A stretch of DNA of 64,000 nt, from the NCBI RefSeq assembly GCF_020520425.1, contig NC_079490.1, positions 5,270,001-5,334,000 of the forward strand, in the 5' to 3' direction. Positions 10,621 to 23,589 of the stretch are shown here, piece after piece. Source of the DNA: Spinacia oleracea (lineage: Eukaryota > Streptophyta > Magnoliopsida > Caryophyllales > Amaranthaceae). Numbering within the stretch: position 1 is the stretch's first letter; the number at the start of each line of letters is the position of its first letter. The translations under genes and the position numbers were made by a program. Below the pieces are notes generated by a model that searched no databases, was not told where the DNA came from, and saw nothing but the letters and a program-made list of their open reading frames with translations.

Positions 10621-11760
10621 AAAGGGGATTAACAGGGAGAAATATACCAGTGAAGCAATGCAACATTGCTAAGAAATTACTGGAAATTAATTGTTGATAA
10701 AATATTGGAATAATTTATCATAATCAGCTTATCCTCTGTTGAATGCTCCGCAATTTCCTTAATCCTTCTTGTTCTCAGTCCATTTCAGCAACTGCAACTT
10801 TGCAAGTGCCATGGGGAGGAACGAAGTAACGATTAACGAACGATAGTGACCGGTGAAGCTGGCAAAAAGGTCGTTGGGTAGGATCCGGGTCGGGTTCGGG
10901 TCGGATCATTTTCAGTTCTATTGAAAATTTACTTATGAGAAACTAATCGATTTCAACTACAATTGATTTTTGTCGGGTCCAATTGAGTCGGTCAATTCGG
11001 GGCATTCCAATTTAGGTCATTCAGTTTCAAGAATGGGTCAGGTTAGGTCAGGCCTATTTCATTTCGAGTTGATATTAAGTGATCTTGTTATGAGTATATA
11101 TTTTGTCGCTTCTACTAGTGAATCATTTGCGGCTACAACAGCTCTTAAAAATATATTTCCATAATCAATTGAAAACGAATGAAAAGTTCCTATGTAAGAG
11201 TTAAATATTGGCTTGAGTAAACCATGTTCAACGAAGAACTTATAATTATCTTGAATTTCAACCAAACACTGTTGATCTGAAAGGCCTAACCCTGCAACAT
11301 GTTCATTAATTACATCACACTCTTTGAAAACCAATCAGGACTAATTACAATATTAAAAAAAGTTTTTGTTACTTGAACTTAACGTAACGATGATACATTT
11401 CAGTATTTCACTTGTTCATAGTCTATCATTATGTACGAGTAAAACACATCCTTCATACATCAAGTGATTTGATATCTTCTTTTGCTTTAAAAGGTTAAAA
11501 GTTTCAATAGTGGGGCCCTACACTGAATCCTGGTGATGGGTCGTATTCTTCATTTATTAAATTTTTATTTCGTTTTCAATCAATTTGAATAAACATTAGA
11601 CCAGATTGCTTGATGCTTACCATTGTGGCAAACTACGTGTCTACGTCTTGTAGTTTTGTAAATTCCAAGTAAGATCAAACAATCTCATTACGACTTCGTG
11701 AGAGCAAATATGTTAGTAAAGATTGACATATGTGATCCACCAAAGCCAAATAAGTTGTAG
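10621..11760. other. Intergenic DNA with a GGGTC-rich patch
   Basis: Between 10880 and 11060 there are repeated GGGTC/GGGTCGGGTT motifs, suggesting a degenerate dispersed repeat. On the minus strand 11059-11334 is open for about 90 codons, including GLGLSDQQCLVEIQDNYKFF after a possible acceptor TGTTGCAG. I recognise no family for it and would not call it a gene. The last 13 bases (11748-11760, AAATAAGTTGTAG) are the target duplication of the LINE. Confidence 0.45.
11748..11760. repeat. LINE target-site duplication, left copy
   Basis: AAATAAGTTGTAG recurs exactly at 26832-26844, just outside the other end of the LINE. It abuts the poly-T tract that is the minus-strand poly(A) tail. Confidence 0.88.
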
Positions 11761-12079
11761 TTTTTTTTTTTTTTTTAACACATGATCGGAATTATATTAA
11801 ACTAAAAATAGAAGGTTCGTTTACAATTTCGGGACAAAAACCAAAAACTTACTACCCCGAATAATAACCCCTGAAACCCAGACCTTCTATTATCCCAAAA
11901 TAGGTACAAGAGAGACAAAGAATCACCAAGCTTCTAAGTAAAACACTGTTGAGACATCCAAGCTTGGGATACACCATATATTTAAGTGAACTATTTTCCT
12001 GAAGCGCGAGTACTCTCCTCCTCCACATCCTGCGAATGCTCTTGCACTTGAGCAATTCTTGTTAGGCCTGCCGCCGTCG

Positions 12080-13216
12080 TCATAACCGTAGTGGCAATCG
12101 TTCCAAACATGATTTTTGTTGTGAAAGTTGGAGAATGTACTCGTCAGAAATGTCGTCCTCCAAATTAATTACATTGCAGCTGTTGTTTCCCTGCTGATGT
12201 CGCCTTCTCTCTGCATCTTCTAGCTTCTGTAGATCACCTTGGTATGGGATGCTGGCAAAAGGAGGGGGGTTGAGGAAGAAGTTATGACCAACTGCCATCT
12301 CCAGCGCATACTGAGGAAGGGCATGTGCTACTTTGTTATTTGCTCTTGGTGTGTGTTTCACCACTAAGGATTTGAACTTCCCCATAAGAGTGGCAACATC
12401 AGTTAACACGGGTTTAAGCTCTTCATGGTATCTACCATTCACAGATCCTAGCATTTGCAATAAGGCTTGTGCATCTGTTTCCACTTCCAAATTCTGAATT
12501 TCATAGGAGGTTGCCATAAGCAAACCTTCCCTCATTGCGTAGAGTTCAGCAGCAAGGGGCGTGATTGCATTGAACTTACTTGAGAACCTCATATACCATC
12601 GTCCAGTGGCTCCTCTGAAAACTCCACCTCCACCAGCATCATTGTGAGCCTTCCAACTTCCATCAGTGTTGAGTTTTAAGTAATCATATGCTGGAGGAGT
12701 CCACATTGTTGGCTCCAACTTTGCTTTGCCCTTATCCTCACCCTGGAAAATTTTGTTAGTAGTGATGTAATCAACATAGAAGGCATTATAAATGGAAAAG
12801 GCCTTAACCATTTTATTTTTAAACACGGCATGATTTCTAGACTTCCAAATGTGCCAAATGGCTACGCAGAAAATGGTCTTCCAAGTTCTAGATTGACGTA
12901 GATTAAAATTAATCCAGTCAGTCCAAGAGAGATGGAAGAAACTTTGAAGATTGATGCAATTATGATTAACTAACCTGCTGAAAATGTAGTTCCATAGGAT
13001 ACTCGACTCCCAACAATCCCTAAATAGATGCAAATGATCCTCCTCTAAAGCAAAACAACGAGTACAAATCACAGATATGCAGTTTATTTTGATATGCAAG
13101 TTTTTTGCAACGGGAAGGATTTCATGACAACAGTTCCAAATCAACATCTTGTATTTAAAAGGAATTTTGATTTTCCAGAGCAAATTCCAATTAAAAGGGG
13201 CACTAGAACAGATCAC
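12080..13216 (-). pseudogene. LINE ORF2 3' part: zf-RVT and RNase H domains
   Basis: This open stretch of 378 codons is the longest surviving piece of the LINE. It begins in the zf-RVT region (FNWNLLWKIKIPFKYKMLIW; cysteines in ICTRCFALEEDHLHLFRDC) and continues into RNase H with the acidic residues of TDGS, AAELYA and ETDA. The tail after RNase H (RRRHQQGNNSCNVINLEDD) has no known motif. RNase H at the end of ORF2 is typical of a subset of plant L1-type LINEs. Confidence 0.85.
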
Positions 13217-13455
13217 TTGGTTAGTAGGATGAGTAAGAAGATAATAAGCAGTTTTGACAGAGAACTCACCATTTTTGCTTGGAATCCATCTGATCTGCTA
13301 ACTCAGAGTTGATAGACAAGGGAACAGCCCTAATTAACTCACAAATTTCAAGAGGAACAAGGTGCTCAATTTTCCTTAAATCCCACCTCCCATCCCTAAT
13401 GATGTCACTAAGCAAATAATGACCCACAGCATCAGGGATGTCCCTATCTATAATT

Positions 13456-14729
13456 TTATAAAGCGGCCCTGATCCCACCCAATGGTGACACCATAACGAG
13501 GTAGTTTTCCCATTTCCTATACCCATTATTAAACCGTTTTCCAGTAGGGGGGCGACCTTTCAAAATGTCTCTCCGAATAGGGGATTGATGAGGACTCGGG
13601 TTACAATTAAAAAAGTTACAATTACGCAAATATTTTTCTGAGAACAGACGGACCCGTAACTTATCCGGATTAGTTAACAATTTCCAACCCAGCTTAGCCA
13701 TAAAGGCGATATTCCATGGGTTTAGACTTCTAATTCCCAAACCACCCTTCCCCAGAGGCTTAGTAACATTAGCCCAACTTGTCCTGACCATGTAACGGGA
13801 CCTATCCACTTTGTTCCATAGGAATTTCCTACTAGCCTTCTCCAAGGAATGGGTCACCATAGAAGGAAGAATAGAAGTTTGCATATTATATAAAGGATAG
13901 GTGTTTAAGACTGACTTAATAAGAGTACAACGGCCCGCCATATTAAGCAACTTTGCCTGCCATCCTTTGATCCTATATAGGGTTTTATCCAAAAGGCACA
14001 TGAAATTTGAAAATTTTAATTTATTAGGACGAATATCTACACCTAAGTATTTACCAAAACAACTAGTCATACGCAAACCATACTCACCAGCCAAATTGTT
14101 GCGCAACACATGACTCATATGTTGTGGGAAAATAATACTAGATTTAGCAGTGCTAATACGCAGACCTGAAATATTACCAAAGTGAGTAAGGGTGTTAAAC
14201 ATAGTCTCTATATTCTGAGAAGTTTCATTCCCAAATAAAAACACGTCATCCGCATAAAAAGCGTGGGATACACTAATAGTTTTGGACAACTTTAATGGTT
14301 TCAGCCTTCCAAAACCGCATTTTCAATCATTACCGATAATCTATCCAGGCATAAAACAAAAAGATAAGAAGAAAGTGGGTCACCCTGTCTAATTCCACGA
14401 GTTGGAGAAAACTCCGAGGTTATCTCCCCATTCCATAAAACACTAATCCTAGGGGATGTAACACAAGACATAATAAGGTTGATCATACCAGTGGGGAAAT
14501 TAAAACTAACAAGAGTATCCCTAATGAAACTCCACTCCAAACTGTCATAGGCTTTTGTTAGATCTAACTTGATTGCCATTATACGTCTTCCTTTCCTGCT
14601 TTTATGAAAAACGTGGGCTATTTCTTTGACCAGAATAACGTTGTCCTCTATACCCCGACCTTGAATAAAGCTAGATTGAAACGGGCTGATGATTTTTCCT
14701 AAAATTGGACGAAGACGATTAGTAACCAC
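13456..14729 (-). pseudogene. LINE ORF2 middle: reverse transcriptase
   Basis: Two adjacent open stretches, 14301-14729 and 13456-14289, carry the palm and fingers motifs of a non-LTR reverse transcriptase: GRGIEDNVILVKE, LDLTKAYDSLEW, TRGIRQGDPLSSYLF, then the catalytic FYADD box followed by GLRISTAKSSI and the thumb region LGVDIRPNKLKF. The catalytic aspartates are present, but the reading frame is interrupted between the two stretches. Confidence 0.88.
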
Positions 14730-15461
14730 TTTAGTAATTAATTTGTAAATGGTGTTACAAGCCCAATTGGACGAAAATCACTCATTGTTTCCTAGCTCTC
14801 CTTTTTTGGGATGAGGGTAATATAGGAATTATTGATCTCCCCAGGAATACAACCTCTAGTAAAGCAATCAACACAAAACTGGGTAATGCTATTTCCTAAT
14901 TCCGTCCAATATCTTTGATAGAAAACCGGTTGGATCCCATCTGGGCCCGGGCATTTTATTGGTCCATACATGACAAGTTGAATTTAATCTCTTCCTTTGT
15001 AACAGGACGACCCAAATCAGAAATATCCTCAATACTTAAAACTTTGCTAGTTGGAAGAACTGCCCCAAAATTACTGCAATCATGAGTGGTTCTAAACATA
15101 TTGCTATAAAAGTTTGCCGCCATATTTTTTAAAGTATCAGGATCAGTAACCCAATCACCATGATCATTTTTCAAAGTTAGGACCTTTCCTCTACTTTTTT
15201 TAATTTTAGCCAAAACATGAAAATATTTAGTGCTATAATCCCCAAACTTTCTCCAATTAATCCCTGTCTTTTGAGCCCAAATTTGCCTTTCCTTGTTAAA
15301 GATATCTGTCAAATCCTTAATTAAGCTAGCTTCCAAATTAACTAAAAAGGTGCTATAATTCTTTGCTAAGGCTATTTGAATTCCGTTAATACGAGCTAAA
15401 AGCCTCTTTTTCTGGTTTCGAAGATTTCCAAAAATATTATGGTTCCAATTACGAATATTAC

Positions 15462-15837
15462 TTAAAAAATTATTACGCCAATTAGGAAATCAGTATTAAC
15501 AGACAGCCAATTACTAGTAAAGAAATTCTTAAAATTTGGATGTTCCATCCATACTTCTTTACAACGAAAAGGAAATGGACCTTTAAGAATGGGATTATCT
15601 AATGACACTATAATAGGACAATGATCAGAATGAATTCGAGTTAAGTGGTGTACCTTAATATGGGGGAAAGCATCCAAGAGAGGTGGGTTGGCAAGAGCTT
15701 TGTCGAGCCGTTCCATGATCAATTTTGCCCCTTCTCTCGCATTTTTCCATGTATAAGGACAACCACTGTATCCCAAATCCATCAAACCTGCAGCATCCAT
15801 GAGGTTATTAAGATCACTGCATTGCCCCCTGCGAAAA
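15462..15837 (-). pseudogene. LINE ORF2 5' part: end of the endonuclease domain
   Basis: Minus-strand reading gives LMDLGYSGCPYTWKN, MERLDKALANP and RIHSDHCPIIVSL, the C-terminal motifs of the AP-type endonuclease, including the SDH catalytic box. The first half of the domain lies on the other side of the gypsy insertion at 26407-26831. Confidence 0.88.
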
Positions 15838-18634
15838 TGTAATCCCCCGTAATTTTATACATTTCATTTATATAGTTTAACGTATATTTAATATATTTAA
15901 ATAAGAATTTATGAATTTTGGAAATAAATATATAATTAACGTATATCTATTTATTACATTTTAATATTTTCAACGATTTACGAAATCGAAAATGATTTTA
16001 GAATTTTAAGTTGAAAAGAATTTGAATTACGAAAATTGATTGAATTTAGAAAATGATCCCTATTCAGTTTTGGATTTGAATCATAAAAGCTAAATCTTAA
16101 TTCTAAGCCACTTGGAAAAGCCCAAACAATAAAACCCAAAACTCAATCTTTCCCTTTTTCCTATTTCACGTAAAAAAAAACAAAACTCAAAACCAAAACC
16201 CTTGCAAAACTCACGTGAACTCTCAAAGCCTCAAGATCTTGCTTCTCTTCACGTCACTGCCGTCATTGTTGCTTCCCAGCCGTCGGAGCACCGCCGTGTT
16301 CTCGCCGCCGGTAATCCTTCCTCCTCTCCCCTCTCGTCGTTCTCCTCCCTTTTGTTTCTTGTGTTCATTTTCTCACTTCCTCAACTCGTCGCTTCTGTTT
16401 GCTTGAACCAACGACAGCCGCCGCGGCCCAGCCGCGACCTTCAAACCAGCTCCACCGTCGCTTCTCCTACCACCACCATCCTTGTTGTGTTGTGCCGCCC
16501 TCCTGCTGCAGCGCCACTGCACTGGCCGTCGGCTTCTTCTTCTTTTTCTTTTCTCTTTGCTTGCTCCTCTTGCACGCACCACCACTAGCACGCGCCGCCC
16601 AGGCTTCTCTCGACCACCTGCGCCGCCGTCGCGCTGCCTCCGCGACCACCTGTTCATGCTATCGTGCAGTCCGCCGCCGGCCAGCTCCTTATCTCCCTCT
16701 TTGGTTAATCCTTAAACCTTAAAGCTAATTAATGTTTTAATTATACTTTATCACTTTAATTCATGTTTTGGTTGAATAAGTTTATGATTTTTATGATTTA
16801 GTTACGAATTTCAGATTTTAATATTTGTTTAATTAATAATTTAATTTTCAGATTATATAATTGGTTTGAAACGAGAATTTGAATTAATTTTAAGGTTTTA
16901 ATATTTTAAGTTCATGGTAGGATGATTATAAGTTGTTAAATTATTATTTTTATGATTTTAGACATGTTGAATATATTTTGCAGTAGTTTTAAATCACCTT
17001 ATATTGCTGGAAATTTGTAAAGGGCATGTTTATTGAAGTTTATGATAATTGGTGATCATTAGTGTAGTAATCACTATGCTAGGAGGTTTAGTAGCTAAGT
17101 ATTGACATTGGGGAATGTTCTAATTATGTTTAGGAAGGGTTTGAAGCTCCCTAATGTTGCTGAAAATTCAATGTGAATTGATATGAGTTTATATTGGTTG
17201 TTGTTAGGTGGAGAATTCTCCGTAGGCGACTTTTGAATTATTAAAGTGGTCTCGCATTTTGTTTACACAAGGTACGTACATACCTGTGTGCTTGGAATGT
17301 GTGCTAATTGTTGAAACCATGTTGAATTTGTTGTTGAACTTGGCTATGTTGATAGTATTGTTGAACTTGGTGATGTTGATATTATTGACGAACTTAGTCA
17401 GGTTGAAGTTGCATGTTTAATACTGTTGCATGGACATATTGAACCTATATTGCATTATGAGAATTATAACATGTTAGTATGGATGATTGATGCAAACATG
17501 TATGATTGGGAACACTAGATTACTTTGTATATATTAATTCAGATCAGTTGATTGTTGTTCCCTTTTAGCTTTTCACTACTTTATGAGGGCCGAGGACCTT
17601 GTTTAGTAAGTTGAAACCTTATACCCATATAGAGGGGTTAATCAGTATTAAAGGAAATGTTGGATTTAATTGGAATGAGTCTTGTTTGATCCCTTTATGA
17701 TCACTTACTTAATTCCAAGATAAAAACAGTTGTGAATACATGTGGTTTGTATGCCTTATGTGATTGTTGTGTCATAACAGGGTTTCAATTTGTAAATCAT
17801 GTAAAGTGAAACTGAGTAGCAATAGCTTTAGACTGTGCACGTCTAAAGTGACGGACAAACAGGAGTTGGGGTTCATGGTGGTAGCCCATGGCCTTTAATT
17901 CGGACCGGATTGATCACCGTGTCCTATTTTTATTCAAACGTTCCTCGATATCGCAGGTCACTGAGGTTACGGAGTCGCGCCCGTACCTCGTCTTCCTTAG
18001 TGAAGCCTCTAGCTAGAAAACTCGGTCCATTGTCTATTTCAACTAAAATAATATTATTGTTATAAGTCTAGCCTAGTCTAGTCAAGTATGGTCGTCAAAT
18101 TATCATGTTTGTCTGCCCTTATTTATGTTCATTAGTATCATGTTAGGATGGTTCGTTTAATAGTATCATGTTAGGATTATTATTGTTTTAGTATGTAGTA
18201 CTCAGCTTTGCTGATTACGTGCTTTGTTTGTGTGTGTTGATCATGGCTATGCCTTATTGATCCTGTGATGACCCAACTTTGGTGAGCAGTCTCTAAGGAT
18301 CAATAAGCGTTGCCCATCTACAGGTTTGAAGATGATGCATCATTGGGATCGGGATTAGAGAACTTGTAGTTATATTTGTTTTATTAAGTGATTTGGTTTA
18401 TTAACTTAGATTTGAAAGTTGTCGTACTATTCGTATTTCCTTATTTCCGTTAATTGGTTTTGGACTTAATATGTAATCGATTATTTATGAACCTAAAAGT
18501 TAGTTTTATGTTTTCCGCTGCAAAATTCTGAATAAGTCGTACGTTTTCACACGGGCGGTAATGCCTTGATAATTCTCTATAGTTATATTTAAAAAAGGGT
18601 TGTTTTAGAAAAAGGAAATTGTCGGGGTGTTACA
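15838..18634 (+). repeat. 5' LTR of the gypsy fossil
   Basis: The LTR is 2797 bp, starts TGTAATCC and ends GTGTTACA. About 16200-16715 is a C- and G-rich block in otherwise AT-rich sequence, with overlapping open frames on both strands; both LTRs carry it. The 3' LTR is about 15 bp longer, mainly from a poly-A length difference. Confidence 0.93.
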
Positions 18635-20360
18635 AAGTGGTATCTAGAAGCTTATGGTTTTACTTTAATAAATTTTTAGGCGCCTAACTATCTAGTTATT
18701 TAAAATGAATTTCTTAAAAAATCGAGCTTCTACGTATTATAGTGTTCAAAAAAATTGGTACTTTTTTTTGGGGGGCGATTTCCTTTTGTCTTGTTTGAAA
18801 GTATATAATATTTCTTATTTAAGTTCGAAATCAAATTATTTATTCGAATTAAAGTGACTTTCGAAATTTTTATTCTTTTTCTTATTATTTATTATTCAAA
18901 AAAATGAGTACAATTTTTTTTAGAAATTCAAATTTTTTTTAAGTTGTTTCAAGAGTTAGAATTCGTTATTTAGGAAATATAAATCTTTTTCGAATTAATA
19001 ACTCTACTTTCAAATTTATTCGCTACGCATTTCCTTAATTTATTTTACTTTATTTATTTTACATTTATATTTATGTTATTATTTTATGTTATAATTTTCT
19101 TATATTATCGTTCTTTTACTTTGTCATTTAAATTATTTCAATGCTTTAGTTTATGAGAGATGGGTAGTATAAGAAGGGCATATAAAATAGAATTATATGT
19201 GCATTAGTAGCTAGTCAATGCTAGCATAAGAAATGGATTGTTATGTACGTGCGTGTGCTAATTGTTTAATGTTACATTTAAATGTGCATAAAAAAATTGT
19301 TTGCTTCCACCAAACTTATTGCATTATTGAACTTTGTTTATGATTTGATTGGAAAATAGTTAGTGAGACATGGAATTGTTTATTTCAGGAATAAAATGTT
19401 TCTTTCCAAGTATACTAACATAGGATCCTTCGAGAATGATCGATATAGAGACCACTGATATTTTTGTGAGAAAGTGGTGTTTAGATGTGAATATCTTGCT
19501 AGGATTCAAGAGAAACCCAATTGTACTAAGTGATCATGAAAATGAAATGGATTATGAGTCTGACATTAATAGTTACACCAGCTTTGAACGCACAATGCGT
19601 CATATATTAAGAACAGGAGATCCTGATAGGGATGAGGAAACCCTTCGTGAGTTTGACCGTGCTAGAGGGCATACTAGTTGATATTTATAATGTAGTGATA
19701 CTAAGATAGAGGATGACAGAGAAAACTAGCTTAATATTTTAATACTGAGGATGAGGATTAATTTAAATACGAGCCCTTTTACTCCAAAAAGCTATAAGAA
19801 ATCAAAGAACAAGATTGATAATGTTTCCCTCTAAGATTGTTTCATTATTTATTTATGTTGGGAATAATGTGGGACAAGTCGTCCAACGGTAGTTTAAATT
19901 TAGTGCATAGCGCTTTTATTTTATTTTGGGACAAGTACGTTACTATGGTTTAGAAATTGTTATTAATATTCTTTTGAGGAATAAAAGTTTCTTTTGAGGA
20001 ATACAAGTTTCTTTTGAGGAATTAAAGATAAATATTTAATTATCCAAGTGGTCAATGATTTAGTTTGGGCACGCGAAGATGAATAATTTCTTTTATTATT
20101 ATTATTTGTGATGATTGAATTTGATTTGTTTTCCCTCGATCGGATGTCCTTTATGTGAATGTCGTTCACGAATGATCGAGGAGGATTATTTTGCAATGAT
20201 TATTGCACCTTCGTAAATGATTGTTGCACTTTCGTAAATGATTTTATGTGAATATTGTTTATTGAGGCGATCTCTATGGTCAAATCAAATATTGCTTGAT
20301 ATAGAATGACGTGTAAGTAGTGTTTAGAACCTAAGATAGAGTATATTAATTTTAGGTCGT
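18635..20360 (+). other. Untranslated leader of the gypsy fossil
   Basis: About 1.7 kb between the primer-binding site and the gag-like region is non-coding and AT-rich. It contains three 20-bp tandem units of CTTTTGAGGAATAMAAGTTT at 19971-20030 and a shorter duplicated motif, CTTCGTAAATGATT, near 20208-20240. Confidence 0.65.
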
Positions 20361-23300
20361 GTTATAGAATGACCAACAATAATGACTTAGTTGTTGCTAT
20401 TCGCCTCTTGGCGGAAAAGCTGATCCAAGAGAGAACTGAGCGTTCCGATTCTGCTAGGGACGTGTTCGAGAGACTAGCCAAAGTTAAGTCACCATACTTT
20501 AAGGGGAAAACTGATCTTACCTTTTTAGAGAACTGGGTTAGAGAGTTTGAGAAACGGTTTGGGGCTGTGAACTGTCTTGAGAACATGAGAGTGGGTCAAG
20601 TTGTACTGTACTTGAAAGATGAAGCTGATTTATGGTTAAGAAAAAAATGGGGCTAGACTTAGCGCTGTTGAAAGATTCAATTGAAATTCATTTGTTACTG
20701 CCCTAAGGAAAAAGTTTTATCCTCCTTTTATGAGAAAGCAAAAGGCACAAGAATTCATAAATCTTAGGATGGAAGTATGACCATTGCCGATTACTATAGC
20801 AAACTTATAATATTGTCGAGGTTTTCACCTGAGATTGTAGCCACAGAGGAGCTAAAGGCTCTGAGGTTTAAGCAAGGTTTGACTGAGGAGATCCAATTAG
20901 GATTAGGTAATGAAACCTGTATATCTTTGGATATTGTGTATGGGAAAGCTGCTCATATTTATGGTTTGCAGTCTAGAAGGGACAAGAAAAATATTGTTGT
21001 TGGGGAGAAAAGAAAAGAGTTTAATGTTGGGGAAAACCAAGGGAAACCAGGGTTTAACCAATCCGGAAATCGGAGTTCGAAGCCTATAGGGTCGTAGAAT
21101 AACCTAGGGAACCACAGTAAGTCTGCCAATGAGAACAACAACCATAATAAGGCACCGGGTAAACTATTCTTGATGAGTCGAAATGAAGCCGAACATTCTG
21201 CAGACGTAGTTCATGTTACTTTTCCTATTAACTTTGTGTTAGTTGAAACGTTGTTTGATTTGGGAGTAACTCATTCTTTTGTTTTGTCATCTGTTATTAA
21301 GAGTCTGAAGTTAGTAGATTTTGAATGATTGATTTACCTGTTATTATGCCTACTGGTGTAACCATAAGGTGTATAAGATTATTTAAGAACTTGCCTTTGA
21401 AGAAAAAAAAATTGCGTTTTCCCTTCTGATTTGATAAAAGTTTAATTAGAGGGACCTGGATTTAATTCTGGGGATGGACTGGCTAAGTTTGTACAAGGCT
21501 AAGGTAGACTGTGAAATTCAGAAAGTAAGTTTAAGGAACCCTATTGAAAGGTTGAGCTCATGTAGATGTTTTGAGAAGTCCAAGAACCTTAGTTATTTCT
21601 GTAATGCAAGTGAGGAAATTGATGAATAGAGAGTGTGAACGATTTTTCTGTAGTGTGTTAGAGGTGAGTAAAGAGGTTGGAATTAAAATCGAGGATGTTG
21701 CCATTGTGAGTGGATTCATTAATGTGTTTCCGAGTGAAATTGCAAGTATGTTACCAGCTAGAGCATTTGAGTTCACTATAGAGTTAAATCCTGAAACGAC
21801 ACCTATAAATGATCTAATTAGGACACAATTGCAAGAGTTGTTTCGTTAAGGAGTATGTTAGGCCTAGTGCGTCACCGTGAGGAGCTCCTGTGTTGTTTAT
21901 TAAGGAGAAACATAAGAGTATGGAATTATGCATCGATTTTAGGGAACTAAACACCATCAAGAATAAATATCATGTACCTAAGATAGATGACATATTGGAT
22001 CAATTGAATTGGGCGAGTGTGTTCTCGAAAACTGATTTGTGTTTGAAGTACCTCCCATTGAGAATAGCTGATAAGGGCCTAAGACCTCATTAGCATTCGT
22101 CATTGTCATTATGGATTTAGAGTAATATCTTTTGGGTTAACCCATGCACCTGCCATAAGTATGTATTTGATGAATAAGATTTTCCACGAATTCCGAATTA
22201 AGTTCATTATTATGTTATTGATGATATCCTGATTTATTCAAGGAATGAGAAAAATCATGACAAACACCTGAGGATTATTTGGAGACGCTTAGAAAGAATC
22301 TAGTTTTATTAGATGAGGTATACAAATCTTGAAGTCATGTGTGTATAAATGACACCGACGGAAAAGTGAAAGACTAAATTGATTGAAAACTATGTTACGT
22401 GAGGAAATAAATTTAAGAGAAGATTCGAGTGGTCCACGATCGTTAGAAATCATTTGGCGTCTTGAAAAGAGGAAAGGAAATATATGAATTGGTGAAAGAG
22501 CTAGGAGCTGTGCCCAAAAGTTATACATCCATGAAAGGCATAATGAGGTTTTGTAAAAAGGAAAAGTTGACCATAAGGAGTTTTTGTAGATCCTGCTAAG
22601 ATTCAAGCTGTGAGTGATTGACCTATTCCTAGAACGTGTCCGATATTTGAAGTTTTCTAAGCCTAGATGACTATTATGGGAGGTTGTGAAAGACTTTTCG
22701 AAGAAAGCAAAACCAGTGACCAACTTGTTGAAAAAGGAATCGAAATTCAAGTGGAGTGAGAAATGTGAGAAGCTTTCCAGAGTTTAAAAGATCGTTTGAC
22801 TTCCGCACTCGTTGTCGTGTTAGTTGAAACCTTATGAGGCTAATTAACCTACTCATGACCTATAGCTAGCTGCTATTATGTTCGCTTTGAGGTTTAGAGA
22901 CATTACCTTTAAGGGAAAACATTTGAGATCCTTACCGACCATAAAAGTCTGAAATTTGGGAAAAAGGTCCAGTTGAATCTTGGGACGACATTGAAATGAG
23001 TATTTCTTTCCACCCTGCAACCGATAGACAGACTTAGATTACTACAAAATATATGTTGAGATTCTGTGATATTGACTTTAAGGGTAATTGGGAAGACCAA
23101 CTAGAGTGATTGAATTTCTTGCAACAATAGTTACTATGTGAGCTTTAAGATGGAACCTGTTGAGGCATTGTGTGGAAAGAAGTGTAGAAATCACACTTGC
23201 TACGATTTTAGTGGAAATATAGCTTTGGGGGCATGATTCGTTGAAGTAGAAATATCCAAAGTCATTCCCTGGGATGAGTTACGAGGGCGTAACTCGTTTT

Positions 23301-23589
23301 CTTTTAGGGGGGTAGAATGCGATAGAAATTCGCGCTTTTTACCTATTTTTATGGTATTTTTATGCATTTCATGCTTATTTTTAGCAACCTTTACATGTTG
23401 ATGCAAGTAAATAGATTCTCCGCATAAGAAAATTGTGTCCTTGAGTATTACAAGTAACTCTTATTTGGCAAAAGAGTGCACAAGAGTGGCACAAAGTACT
23501 TCTACAATAAGAATAAGTTGAAAAGTTTGGAAAGATATGTGATTTTCGTGTCAAGTTTCGGGACGAAACTTCTTTTAAGAGGGATAGAT

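Noticed and set aside
11059-11334. 91-codon open frame on the minus strand
   Set aside because: No family similarity, no convincing gene context, and only one possible splice acceptor. Kept as intergenic.
16202-16722. Overlapping open frames of 60-128 codons on both strands in the gypsy LTR, repeated at 23967-24487
   Set aside because: They result from a GC-rich block lacking stop codons. The products are low-complexity (Ser/Pro/Arg-rich), have no family match, and occur identically in both LTRs of a transposon, so they are not host genes.
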